Positions 43,315 through 52,328 of a stretch of 57,036 nt of DNA are shown here, in pieces. Source of the DNA: Pseudomonadota bacterium (GTDB lineage: Bacteria > Chloroflexota > UBA5177 > JAJPKF01); the NCBI GenBank assembly GCA_021323865.1, contig JAJPKF010000028.1, positions 1 to 57,036 on the forward strand. The letters run 5' to 3'. The notes beneath the pieces were generated by a model. That model was not told the origin of the DNA. It did not search any database and saw only the letters and a list, made by a program, of their open reading frames with translations. Both the position numbers and the translations under genes were made by a program. How positions within the stretch are numbered: position 1 is the first letter of the stretch; each line of letters starts with the position of its first letter.

Positions 43315-43370
43315 ATCACTGTACCCGACCTCCGGGCCGGCCTTGGCCGAACCGGCTGCCCTGTTGGGCT

Positions 43371-44354
43371 CTAGCCCTCCCGGCCGACCGCCTCCCGCAG
43401 CGCGCCCTGCAGCCCTTGCCGTCGAGCCTGGAGCGGAAACCGCTCACGCACCCAGGCTGCTGCGGCATCACGCTCCTGGCTGCCCAGCCCGAGGCCGGCG
43501 CGGATGCCCGCGGCGACCGATTCAGGGCTCTGCTCGTCCAGGTAGATTCCATGGCTCCCAGCCACCTCCGGGAGCGCCCCCTGACGAGAGACGACCGGTA
43601 GGGCTCCCCACCCCATGGCCTCCGCCACCGCCATGCCGAAGCTCTCATGGACGGATGGCTGCACGTACACCGACGCTCGCCGGTACAGGTCCTCCAGCTC
43701 GGCGGCCGGGATGGAGCCTCGCAGCTCCAGGTTGGGCGGCGCGATCCCGCGCAGGTACTCGCCGCTGCCGTCGAGAATCGGCCCCGCCAGGACGAATCTC
43801 ACCTCGGGCAGCAGGGCGGCTGCTCGCGTGAACACCTCATGGCCCTTGCGGAGCAGGTTCACATGCCGGACCTCCCCGACTGACAGCGCCAGCGGTTCCC
43901 GCTCTGCCGGGACTGGACCATCCGCAAAGCGGAAGCCGTGATAGATGCGGCGAATGGGCGCCTGCGGTCTCACGTTCCGCCTGATCGTCTCCACCGCATA
44001 GTCGGAGTTTGCGATGAGCAGGCGAGAGGCGCCGCAAATGGCCCGCACGACGTAGCGCTTCCAGGGATGTCCCATGTGGCCAAAGCCGATCTCAGGAACG
44101 TTGGCAGCGTCGTACGCCCCTACGATCGACACCACCGGCTTTCGTAGGCCGGCAGCGGAAACGGCGGGAAAAAAGGAATGAAGGCTGGCGAACCAGCTGA
44201 ATACCAGGTCGGCCGCAGGCAGACGAGCCGGCAAGGTGGCAATGCGCCTGGGATCCGATAGATCCATCTCGTCGACCTCGTGTTGTTCGGCCAGCAGGTC
44301 ACGGTCGACGCGCACGAAGGTGCGCAGAGAGTTGTGCACGAAGAGAATCCTCAT
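43371..44354 (-). CDS. family 4 glycosyltransferase
   Basis: A 327-residue GT-B enzyme. The start RILFVHNSLRTFVRVD and DLVFSWFASLHSFF near residue 48 are of the acceptor domain. The donor domain carries LSVGEVRHVNLLRKGHEVFTRA and the EX7E-like HESFGMAVAEAMGWGALPVVS near 245. It overlaps the WaaE-like gene's stop by four bases. Nucleotide-sugar unknown. Confidence 0.88.
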   Translation of the reverse strand: MRILFVHNSLRTFVRVDRDLLAEQHEVDEMDLSDPRRIATLPARLPAADLVFSWFASLHSFFPAVSAAGLRKPVVSIVGAYDAANVPEIGFGHMGHPWKRYVVRAICGASRLLIANSDYAVETIRRNVRPQAPIRRIYHGFRFADGPVPAEREPLALSVGEVRHVNLLRKGHEVFTRAAALLPEVRFVLAGPILDGSGEYLRGIAPPNLELRGSIPAAELEDLYRRASVYVQPSVHESFGMAVAEAMGWGALPVVSRQGALPEVAGSHGIYLDEQSPESVAAGIRAGLGLGSQERDAAAAWVRERFPLQARRQGLQGALREAVGREG

Positions 44355-45160
44355 CCCTCTCGTCGCTCCAGCTCGCGCAGCTTGCGATAGGAACGGAAGA
44401 CGTAGATGCTCCAGACGGTGGCCATGAGCAGGCCCTGCCAGCCGTCACGAAATCCCTGCCTCAGGACATAACGAACGGCAAAGGCGCCCAACGGTCGGGT
44501 CACGAGCTGCGTCGACCGGAACGCGATTCCCTGATCGCGCTTTTCCCGTGCCTCCCAGGAGCTGTACCGGTCGAGCAGGGTCTTGCGGATGGTCTTGAGG
44601 GAACGGTGCGGGTAATGGATGATTGGGGTCGTCAGGGTTCCCATGGGCCCGTCCAGGCGTATATGGGCGTGAACCTGACGGCCCTCGTACCGGCCCGACT
44701 CCTTCCGAAACAGCCGGATCTGATAATCCGGCCAGTCGCCACCGTGACGGAGCCAGCGGCCGAAAACGATGTTGGCCCGCGCAATCCGGAACCCCGCGAA
44801 CCCCGATGGGTGTCGCAGCGCGTCCTCCATCTCTCGCAGCAGGTCGGGCGGAATGCGCTCGTCGGTGTCGAGGATGAGCACCCAGTCATTGGACGCCTGT
44901 GGGATGGCCCAGTTTTTCTGCGTGGCCGAGTTGACGTACTCGTGTTGCAGCACGCGCGTGGCGTATCGCGAGGCGATCTCCACCGTGCGGTCGGTGCTGA
45001 AGGAGTCAACCACCAAAATCTCGTCTGCCCAGGTGACGGTCTGGAGGCAGCGCTCGATGTAGGCCTCGTTGTTGAAGCATGGCACCAAGACCGTCACCCG
45101 CTCGCGCCCGTCCCGGTCCACTCGAAGGCAAGCCCCCGCGTTCTCGGTCTGACTTGTCAT
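44351..45160 (-). CDS. family 2 glycosyltransferase, WaaE/KdtX-like
   Basis: A 269-residue GT2. VTVLVPCFNNEAYIERCL near residue 22 opens the Rossmann-like domain, ADEILVVDSFSTDRTVEIA follows, and WVLILDTDERIPPDLLREM near 95 holds the DxD motif. GRYEGRQVHAHIRLDGPMG near 160 is the WaaE/KdtX block. The C-terminus RYVLRQGFRDGWQGL is amphipathic. It likely transfers glucose or heptose-like sugars in cell-surface glycan synthesis. The ATG overlaps the stop of the upstream GT4 by ATGA; an in-frame extension to 46120 is the shadow of that gene. Confidence 0.88.
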   Translation of the reverse strand: MTSQTENAGACLRVDRDGRERVTVLVPCFNNEAYIERCLQTVTWADEILVVDSFSTDRTVEIASRYATRVLQHEYVNSATQKNWAIPQASNDWVLILDTDERIPPDLLREMEDALRHPSGFAGFRIARANIVFGRWLRHGGDWPDYQIRLFRKESGRYEGRQVHAHIRLDGPMGTLTTPIIHYPHRSLKTIRKTLLDRYSSWEAREKRDQGIAFRSTQLVTRPLGAFAVRYVLRQGFRDGWQGLLMATVWSIYVFRSYRKLRELERREG

Positions 45161-46476
45161 GGCGCCGGTTCGCCGCCAACCGGATGGGCCAGCGGCAGTC
45201 TGCCCAGAACGGCGCTGTAGATGCCGGCGAGATTGGACCGGAAGCCCGCTTCCGAGAAGCGCTCCTGGGCACGCCGGCGTGCATTGTCCGCCATCTTCTG
45301 ACGTAGACGCGGATCGGTCAAGGCCATCCGGAGGGCGTTGGAAAGGGATCGAATATCGCCCGTGGGGAACAGGAGCCCGCTCACTCCGTTCTCGATGGCT
45401 TCGGGGTGCCCACCGGAATCCGAGGCGATGATAGGCGTGCCGGCAGCCATCGCTTCCAGGGCGACCAGGGCAAAGGGCTCGTCTCTGGAGGGCACGACCA
45501 TCACGTCCCCTGCCGCCAGCAGCAGCCGCAGATCGGCGACCGGCCCCAGAAATGTGACGGCCCCCGCCACGTCCGGCTGCCGCGCTCGTTGCCGCACCAC
45601 GTTCGGATAGTCGCCCGTGGAGTCGAGGTCGCCGGCGTCGAGTCGGGGTGCCTCCCCCGCGATGGCGGCATGGGCCGGTAGACCCTCCACCCGTAGATGA
45701 CCCAACGCATCGAGGAAGTCCAGGTGTCTCTTGTAGGGCACCAGGCGGCCGGCCATGACTGCCAATGGGACGTCCTCTGGGAGTTTCAGCTCCGACCGTG
45801 CCTCGGCCGGGACATAGACCTGCTCGAAAAAGCTCGAGCGCACGGCATTGTGCAGCACGCTGATGCGCCGCTGGGGGATGCCCACTCGGCGCAGCGATTC
45901 GGCCACCGCCCATGAGCACCCCACCACCCGGGCAGAAAGGACACCAGTGGGAGCCAGGACGAGCCGGTTGACCAACCGCCGGGGGATGATGTCGTGCTGG
46001 TGCCAGATGAGCCGCCGGCGCAGCACAACCGCCGCCGGGAGGGCCACCAACGCTGCGGCGCCCGAATTGGCGTGCACTATGGAGGCGCGCACGTCCTGAA
46101 CGGCCCGCCCGATCTGCCAAGCCGAGCGAGCCGTGGCGAAAAGCAGAAAGGCCAGGCGCCCCAGGTCACGAGTGCGACGCGGCGGGATGATGGGAACCGG
46201 ATAGACGGAGTCGCAGCACGCCCCCAGCCGGTCGAGCATTTCGCCCCGAGGCGCCGCCAAACCGGTGTGATAGCCGGCCTCCCGGGCAGCCCTCAGCATT
46301 TGCCCAAGGACCACCTCCGCGCCGCCACCCCACATGCCGGTGTGCGACACGAAGAGCACCGTCGGGCGCCCCTCGTCCGAGGCGATGGCAAGTGCCGCCT
46401 GCTCCTCCTTCGCTTCATCCGTCGGGCCGGCGGCCGGAGAACGGCTGTCCTTCGTCGATCTGGGCGGCGCCATCAT
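45157..46476 (-). CDS. family 4 glycosyltransferase
   Basis: A GT-B enzyme of about 439 residues. An acidic Gly/Ala-rich N-terminal 50 residues lead into TVLFVSHTGMWGGGAEVVLGQM, the GT4 opening. LIWHQHDIIPRRLVNRLVL near 155 and LAVMAGRLVPYKRHLDFLDALG near 245 follow. The EX7E-type donor motif is in DEPFALVALEAMAAGTPIIAS near 345. It is the first gene of the leftward operon. ATG codons at 46474-46476 and 46471-46473 are the more plausible starts; a GTG at 46548 extends it further. Confidence 0.85.
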   Translation of the reverse strand: MMAPPRSTKDSRSPAAGPTDEAKEEQAALAIASDEGRPTVLFVSHTGMWGGGAEVVLGQMLRAAREAGYHTGLAAPRGEMLDRLGACCDSVYPVPIIPPRRTRDLGRLAFLLFATARSAWQIGRAVQDVRASIVHANSGAAALVALPAAVVLRRRLIWHQHDIIPRRLVNRLVLAPTGVLSARVVGCSWAVAESLRRVGIPQRRISVLHNAVRSSFFEQVYVPAEARSELKLPEDVPLAVMAGRLVPYKRHLDFLDALGHLRVEGLPAHAAIAGEAPRLDAGDLDSTGDYPNVVRQRARQPDVAGAVTFLGPVADLRLLLAAGDVMVVPSRDEPFALVALEAMAAGTPIIASDSGGHPEAIENGVSGLLFPTGDIRSLSNALRMALTDPRLRQKMADNARRRAQERFSEAGFRSNLAGIYSAVLGRLPLAHPVGGEPAP

Positions 46477-46703
46477 GCCCGCCAGTCTATCGGACGCTGT
46501 GCGAAGCCCTCCATCCCAAGGCCCCAGAAAGTTCGGCGCGTAGTCCACTGGGATCGATGGGAGAATCCGCCGACGCAGTCGATGTCGCTGTCGTTCCGCG
46601 GGAACGCGCCGGGGCCGCGACCGGAACGGCTCTGGACCCCATCAGCTGTGAGCGACACCCAGGAGGCTTCGCCGGCGATGTGTCTCCAATCGTGGACTGG
46701 ATC

Positions 46704-47510
46704 ATGAGCGACTCCCAGGCGGATCGTGGCCGTCTTCGGCTCCGCTCCACCTTCGACGAGGATGCCGAGCTGTACGATCGGGCCCGGCCCGGCTATCCGT
46801 CCCAGCTCTTCTCGGACCTGAAGTCGCTGGCGCTCATCTCGGGCACTTCACACATCCTCGAGATCGGACCCGGGACGGGTCAGTTCACCCGGTTTCTGTC
46901 TGAATCGGGGGCCGCGGTCACGGCGATCGATCTGGGGCCGGGAATGGTCCGGGTGGCGCGCCGCAATCTGGCCGCCTGTTCCAACGTGAACCTCATTCAC
47001 TCCAGCTTTGAGGACTTCCCGCTGCCGCCTCAGCCGTTCGATGTCGTGGTCTCGGCCACCGCCTTCCATTGGATCGACCCCACCGTCCGGCTGCCCAAGA
47101 GCCGGCAGGCGCTGCGAACCGGCGGACACCTGGCCGTCATCGCATCGCGGCATATGGCCGGGGGCACCGTCCTGTTCTGGCAGCGGGTCGAGCGATGCTA
47201 TGAGGCCTGGTTCGGGGCCGGGGTGCAGGAGCCACCCAACCGCGTGCAGCACGCGGTTTCCGAGATCCTGGAAGAGCTGCAGAGATTCGACCGCTTCGCC
47301 TCGCCGCGGCTCGGACGCTACGAGTGGGAAGTGGAATACACGTCCGAGACTTATCTGGACCTGCTTCGCACCTATTCAGAACTCCGAACCCTGCCCGCGG
47401 AGAGCCGCGAGCGCCTCCTGGAATGCGTGCGGCGGCTCATCGACGAGGAATTCCGCGGGCGGATTCGCAAGCGTCACCTCACCGAGCTGGTCGTTGCAGA
47501 AGCGGCCTGA
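46704..47510 (+). CDS. class I SAM-dependent methyltransferase
   Basis: A 268-residue methyltransferase. [19 protein letters not shown] precedes motif [13 protein letters not shown] near residue 55, [18 protein letters not shown] is motif II with the acidic [15 protein letters not shown] follows near 120, and [14 protein letters not shown] is motif III. The family is the 'ubiE/YcgJ-like' small-molecule type; the acceptor is unknown. It is divergent from the glycan operon and 31 bases upstream of hutU, so it may be cotranscribed with it. Confidence 0.9.
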   Translation: MSDSQADRGRLRLRSTFDEDAELYDRARPGYPSQLFSDLKSLALISGTSHILEIGPGTGQFTRFLSESGAAVTAIDLGPGMVRVARRNLAACSNVNLIHSSFEDFPLPPQPFDVVVSATAFHWIDPTVRLPKSRQALRTGGHLAVIASRHMAGGTVLFWQRVERCYEAWFGAGVQEPPNRVQHAVSEILEELQRFDRFASPRLGRYEWEVEYTSETYLDLLRTYSELRTLPAESRERLLECVRRLIDEEFRGRIRKRHLTELVVAEAA

Positions 47511-47541
47511 CCCTAGAATCGGCTGGACGGAGGCCGGATTC

Positions 47542-49221
47542 ATGACGCGGACTGTCTCGGGGCCCCGGGTGGTACGGGCGCCGCGAGGGCCCCAGCTTCA
47601 GTGCCGGGGCTGGCACCAGGAGGCGGCCCTACGACTGCTCATGAATAACCTGGATCCGGACGTCGCCGAGGACCCGGACCATCTCGTCGTCTATGGAGGC
47701 AGCGGCAAGGCGGCGCGCAACTGGGAGTGTTTCGACGCCATCGTCCGGACGCTGCGCGATCTGGAGAACGACGAGACGCTCCTCATTCAGTCCGGCAAGC
47801 CGGTGGCCGTCTTCCGCACCCACGCCGAGGCGCCTCGGGTTCTCATCTCCAACGCAATGCTGGTGCCGGCCTGGGCCACCTGGGAAAACTTCTGGGACCT
47901 CGAGGCCAAGGGTCTGACCATGTACGGTCAGATGACGGCCGGCTCCTGGATCTACATCGGCACCCAGGGCATCCTTCAGGGGACCTACGAAACATTCGCC
48001 GCCGCGGCCGAGAAGCACTTCGGGGGCACACTGGCGGGCCGGCTGGTACTCACGGGCGGCATGGGAGGCATGGGCGGCGCTCAGCCGCTGGCCGTGACCA
48101 TGAACGGCGGCGTCGTCATCGTGGTTGAGGTGGATGAGCGCCGTATCGAGCGACGCATCCGCACGCGCTACTGTGATCGACAAACGCGCTCCTTGCAGGA
48201 GGCCTTGGATTGGAGCCGGGAAGTGCTCGGCCGCGGCGAGCCACTCTCCATCGGCCTCGCAGGCAACGCCGCCGAGGTGTTCCCGGAACTCCTGCACCGT
48301 GGACTGGTCCCGGACATCGTCACTGATCAAACGTCGGCCCATGATCCGCTCAACGGCTACATTCCCGCCGCCATGTCCCTGGAAGAGGCGGCGGGCCTTC
48401 GAGCATCAGATCCGGACGAGTATGTCTGTCGGGCAGGGGAGAGCATGGCCGTCCAGGTGCGGGCCATGCTGGATCTGCAGCGCCGGGGCGCGGTGGTATT
48501 CGACTACGGCAACAACATCCGGCAGCAGGCACACAACGCGGGGGTCGCCGACGCCTTCGACTTTCCCGGCTTCACCCCGGCGTTCATCCGCCCGCTCTTC
48601 TGTGAAGGCAAGGGCCCGTTCCGATGGGTGGCGCTCTCGGGCGAGCCCACGGATATCGAGCGGACCGACCGGCTGGTGCTGGATTTGTTTCCCGAGGATG
48701 CGCATCTGCGGCGGTGGATCACGCTGGCCAGGGAGCGCGTCGCCTTCCAGGGCCTCCCCGCCCGCATTTGCTGGTTGGGCTATGGCGATCGCGCCCGCTT
48801 CGGACTGGCGTTGAATGAGCTGGTCCGTAGGGGCGAGATCTCGGCGCCGGTGGCCATTGGCCGCGATCATCTCGATGCTGGATCGGTTGCCTCACCCAAC
48901 CGAGAGACGGAGTCGATGCGAGACGGCAGCGATGCCATCGCCGATTGGCCCATCCTGAACGCCCTGCTCAATGCGGTCGGAGGCGCCAGCTGGGTTTCCG
49001 TGCATCACGGTGGTGGCGTGGGCATCGGCTACGCCATCCACGCCGGACAGGTCGTGGTTGCTGACGGCACGGAGGAAGCCGATCGTCGCATCGAGCGCGT
49101 CTTAACCACCGACCCGGGCATCGGAGTGGTCCGTCATGCCGACGCGGGCTACGACTTAGCCATCGAAACGGCCGAGGAGGCCTGTCTCAAGATGCCCATG
49201 CTGCGGCCCGACCCGGCTTGA
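47542..49221 (+). CDS. hutU: urocanate hydratase
   Basis: A 559-residue cytosolic urocanase, the expected length. It hydrates urocanate to 4-imidazolone-5-propionate in histidine breakdown using bound NAD. Seen are [19 protein letters not shown] near residue 35, the NAD site [15 protein letters not shown] near 174, the [13 protein letters not shown] block near 265 and [17 protein letters not shown] near 490. The active-site cysteine region is [20 protein letters not shown] near 410. An in-frame upstream extension is a shadow. GGAGG precedes the ATG by 8 bases. hutI follows after 130 bases; hutH is not in the window. Confidence 0.95.
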   Translation: MTRTVSGPRVVRAPRGPQLQCRGWHQEAALRLLMNNLDPDVAEDPDHLVVYGGSGKAARNWECFDAIVRTLRDLENDETLLIQSGKPVAVFRTHAEAPRVLISNAMLVPAWATWENFWDLEAKGLTMYGQMTAGSWIYIGTQGILQGTYETFAAAAEKHFGGTLAGRLVLTGGMGGMGGAQPLAVTMNGGVVIVVEVDERRIERRIRTRYCDRQTRSLQEALDWSREVLGRGEPLSIGLAGNAAEVFPELLHRGLVPDIVTDQTSAHDPLNGYIPAAMSLEEAAGLRASDPDEYVCRAGESMAVQVRAMLDLQRRGAVVFDYGNNIRQQAHNAGVADAFDFPGFTPAFIRPLFCEGKGPFRWVALSGEPTDIERTDRLVLDLFPEDAHLRRWITLARERVAFQGLPARICWLGYGDRARFGLALNELVRRGEISAPVAIGRDHLDAGSVASPNRETESMRDGSDAIADWPILNALLNAVGGASWVSVHHGGGVGIGYAIHAGQVVVADGTEEADRRIERVLTTDPGIGVVRHADAGYDLAIETAEEACLKMPMLRPDPA

Positions 49222-49273
49222 GCCGTCGCCGAGAGGACGGCCATGAGCTCCCAGTAGCTCGGCAGTCCGGTGT

Positions 49274-49293
49274 GCCGGACCCTGAGGTCCGGC
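49274..49293. other. perfect hairpin between hutU and hutI
   Basis: GCCGGACC CTGA GGTCCGGC is a perfect 8-bp stem with a 4-base loop in the 130-base hutU-hutI gap. No U-tract follows, so it is not a clear terminator; it could be an RNA-processing or attenuation element. Confidence 0.4.
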
Positions 49294-49351
49294 CGTTCCC
49301 CGATGCATTCGTTCCAGCGGGCCGGCAACGCAGTGTGCGCGCGGGGTCCAC

Positions 49352-50641
49352 ATGCCCTTGAGCCAGACGGGGCGGGTGGAATTCGCCAACATCGGCGCCC
49401 TTCTCACCATGGATGGACCGGATGGTCGTCGGCCGCTTCAAAGCGCCTCCGTCGTGGTTGAAAACGGCCGCGTCACTCAGGTCACGGGGACGGCTGGGCC
49501 CGCGCCGCCATCCCCGGCCAACCCCTACCCGCCGGCGCCGACCATCACTCATCCAGGCGCCGACGATGTGTACGTCGACTGTCGTCGCGCCCTCGTCACC
49601 CCGGGCCTCGTCGATCCGCACACCCATCTGCTGTATGGAGGCAATCGTTCGGGGGAGATGGCGCTGAAGCTGGCCGGTGTGCCCTATCTCGACATCCTGG
49701 CCTCGGGCGGGGGCATCCTCGCGACGGTCTCGATGACCCGAGAAGCGGGTGACGAGGAGCTGGTGGAGGCCGGGCTGACGCGACTGGACGCAATGCTTCG
49801 CATGGGCACGACAACCGTCGAGGTCAAGAGCGGCTACGGGCTCTCGACCGAGCAAGAGCTGCGCATGCTCCGGCTCATCGCCGAATTGGACCGGCGGTCG
49901 CCCGTAACCGTGGTGCCCACACTGCTCGGCGCCCACGCCACGCCGGCCGACCACCGCGACGACCCTGCCGGCTACGTCGAGGAGATCGTCGAGCGGATGA
50001 TCCCGGCCGTGTCCGCGGAAGGACTGGCCCACTTCTGTGACGTCTTTTGTGAGCCGGAGGTCTTTCCGGTCAACCAATCCCGACGGATCCTTGAGGCAGC
50101 CGCTCGGCACGGCCTCGCCCGGAAGGTTCATGCCGACGAGATCGCGGTCGAGGGCGACATCAGCGGCGCCGAGCTGGCGGCTGAGGTCTCCGCCGTCTCG
50201 GCCGATCATCTCCGCGCCACGCCCGATGAGGGCCTTGAGCGTATGGCGCAGGCCGGCGTGACCCCGGTCCTCCTCCCCGCCACCAGCCTGTGCCTCGCCG
50301 ATCACCGCTATGCACCGGCCCGTCGCATGATCGACGATTTTGGTCTTCCGGTTGCCCTCGCGACGGACTGCAACCCCGGCACCAGCCCCACGGAGTCGCT
50401 GCAGCTGGTCATGGCCGTGGCGGCGCTCGAGCTTCGGCTGACACCGGAGGAGATCCTGGCCGGCGTCACCGTCAACGCCGCGCGGGCCATCGACTGCTCC
50501 GAGACCGCCGGCTGCATTGCCACCGGCCGCTGCTGCGATCTGGTCGTGTGGCAAGCCTACGATCCGGCCATGCTGCCCTACCGCTTCGGCACCAACCAGG
50601 CGGCGCTTGTGGTCAAGAACGGCCGGATGTTTCAGCCCTGA
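49352..50641 (+). CDS. hutI: imidazolonepropionase
   Basis: A 429-residue amidohydrolase-superfamily enzyme that opens the imidazolone ring to N-formimino-glutamate. Zinc ligands are in VDPHTHLLYGGNRSGEM near residue 90 and the downstream metal and active sites in ARKVHADEIAVEGDISGAEL (near 258) and VALATDCNPGTSPTESLQL (near 335). The family insert YLDILASGGGILATVS is present. Normally found with hutU as here. The usual hutH and downstream glutamate-forming steps are absent from the window. Confidence 0.94.
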   Translation: MPLSQTGRVEFANIGALLTMDGPDGRRPLQSASVVVENGRVTQVTGTAGPAPPSPANPYPPAPTITHPGADDVYVDCRRALVTPGLVDPHTHLLYGGNRSGEMALKLAGVPYLDILASGGGILATVSMTREAGDEELVEAGLTRLDAMLRMGTTTVEVKSGYGLSTEQELRMLRLIAELDRRSPVTVVPTLLGAHATPADHRDDPAGYVEEIVERMIPAVSAEGLAHFCDVFCEPEVFPVNQSRRILEAAARHGLARKVHADEIAVEGDISGAELAAEVSAVSADHLRATPDEGLERMAQAGVTPVLLPATSLCLADHRYAPARRMIDDFGLPVALATDCNPGTSPTESLQLVMAVAALELRLTPEEILAGVTVNAARAIDCSETAGCIATGRCCDLVVWQAYDPAMLPYRFGTNQAALVVKNGRMFQP

Positions 50642-50755
50642 AGAACGCCTCGAAGGGGCATTCGAAAGCGAGCGAGCGCGGAGCAGGACGACGTAAACCG
50701 GGTCAATTGAGCGGATAGACTACCTTGTCCTTCGAAAACCCCGCGGGAGAGAAAA

Positions 50756-52258
50756 GTGGCTTCCAGTTATGAGGCGCTGCGCGAACGCCTGCGCACCATC
50801 AACAACATCAACAAGGCCGGGGCCGTCTTGGCCTGGGACCAGCAGACATACATGCCCCCGGGCGGCGTGCACGATCGCGGCGCCCAGCTTGCCACTCTCG
50901 CCCAGCTCAGCCACGGCATGTTTACCGGCGACGACTTCGGTGAGCTGCTCGACCTGGCCGAGGATGAGGTCAAGGACCTGGCCTACGAAAGCGACGAAGC
51001 CAGCATTGTGCGCGTCACTCGCCGCGACTTCGAGAAACAGCGCAAGCTGTCCGCCGATCTCGTGGGTCGTCTCCGCCGTCATGCCACCGAATCGCGCAAC
51101 GTGTGGGTGAAGGCTCGCCAGGATGACGACTTCCCGGCCTTCGCTCCCTTTCTGCAGCAAACGGTCGATCTGTCCCGGGAGACGGCCGATGCCTACGGCT
51201 ATGAGGACCGGCCCTACGACGCCTTGGTAGATGTCACCGAGCCGGGAATGACTACCGCAGATCTGGAGGAGATCTTCGGCACGCTGCGCGAGCAGCAGGT
51301 CCCGCTGATCAAGGAGATCGTGTCGAGGCCACAGGTCGATGACTCGGTCCTGCACCAGCCCTATGACGAGGCCAAGCAAGAGGCGTTCGGCAAGCTCGTG
51401 GTCGGCAGGCTCGGGTACGACTTCAATCGGGGCCGGCTCGACCGCACCGTCCATCCCTTCGAGATTGCGCTCTCCATCGACGACGTGCGCCTGACTACCC
51501 GCTACGACCCCAACTTCCTGTCCATGTCGCTTTTTGGCACCATGCATGAGTCGGGGCACGGCATGTACGAGCAGGGCATGGGGCGCGAGCTCGCGGGCAC
51601 GGGCCTCGCCCGTGGCGGTTCAGCCGGCCTGCATGAGAGCCAATCCCGTCTGTGGGAGAACATCGTCGGCCGCAGCCTCCGGTTCTGGAAGGCGTTTTAC
51701 CCCGAGCTGCAGCGCACGTTCCCCGATCAGGTGGGAAACGTGCCCCTCGAAACCTTCCACAAGGCCATCAACAAGGTCCATCCGTCCTTCATTCGCGTCG
51801 AGGCCGACGAGATGACCTACAACATGCACATCATGCTGCGGTTCGAGCTGGAGAACGACTTTCTCGAGGGCCGGCTGGAGGTGCGCGATGCGCCCGAGGC
51901 CTGGCGCGCCAGGATGGATGAGTATCTGGGCGTCGTTCCGCCCAACGACCGTGAGGGCGTCCTGCAGGACACCCACTGGTCGACGATGCTGGGCGGCTTC
52001 GCGGGCTATTGCCTCGGGAACGTCTTCGGCGCCCAGTTTTGGGAGAAGGCGATCGCCGATCGGTCGGGCATCCCCGACGAGATTGAGCAGGGCGAGTTCG
52101 GCTCGCTGCTGGAGTGGCTGCAGCAGAACATCTACCGGCACGGCCGCAAGTACCAGCCCAAGGAGCTGGTCCAGCGCGTGACGGGCAAGCCCATCAGCAC
52201 CCAGCCGTACATTCGCTATCTGAAGGCGAAATTCAGCGAGATATACGGGCCCCTCTAA
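50756..52258 (+). CDS. M32 family carboxypeptidase (Taq-type)
   Basis: A 500-residue metallo-carboxypeptidase of the M32 (carboxypeptidase Taq) family, cytosolic. Starts NNINKAGAVLAWDQQTYMPPG near residue 15, a signature block. The zinc motif HESGH is in FGTMHESGHGMYEQG near 265 and the glutamate ligand in GLHESQSRLWENIVGRS near 293. RVEADEMTYNMHIMLRFELE near 347 and HWSTMLGGFAGYCLGNVFGAQ near 405 are typical. Removes C-terminal residues from peptides. GTG start after GGGAGAG. Probably not part of the hut genes. Confidence 0.94.
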   Translation: MASSYEALRERLRTINNINKAGAVLAWDQQTYMPPGGVHDRGAQLATLAQLSHGMFTGDDFGELLDLAEDEVKDLAYESDEASIVRVTRRDFEKQRKLSADLVGRLRRHATESRNVWVKARQDDDFPAFAPFLQQTVDLSRETADAYGYEDRPYDALVDVTEPGMTTADLEEIFGTLREQQVPLIKEIVSRPQVDDSVLHQPYDEAKQEAFGKLVVGRLGYDFNRGRLDRTVHPFEIALSIDDVRLTTRYDPNFLSMSLFGTMHESGHGMYEQGMGRELAGTGLARGGSAGLHESQSRLWENIVGRSLRFWKAFYPELQRTFPDQVGNVPLETFHKAINKVHPSFIRVEADEMTYNMHIMLRFELENDFLEGRLEVRDAPEAWRARMDEYLGVVPPNDREGVLQDTHWSTMLGGFAGYCLGNVFGAQFWEKAIADRSGIPDEIEQGEFGSLLEWLQQNIYRHGRKYQPKELVQRVTGKPISTQPYIRYLKAKFSEIYGPL

Positions 52259-52328
52259 GAGCCGCAATCCGGATCTCCGTCCCCAACCCGCAGCCGCAGC
52301 TTGGCCTACCGGCGTGCAGCCGGACCGG

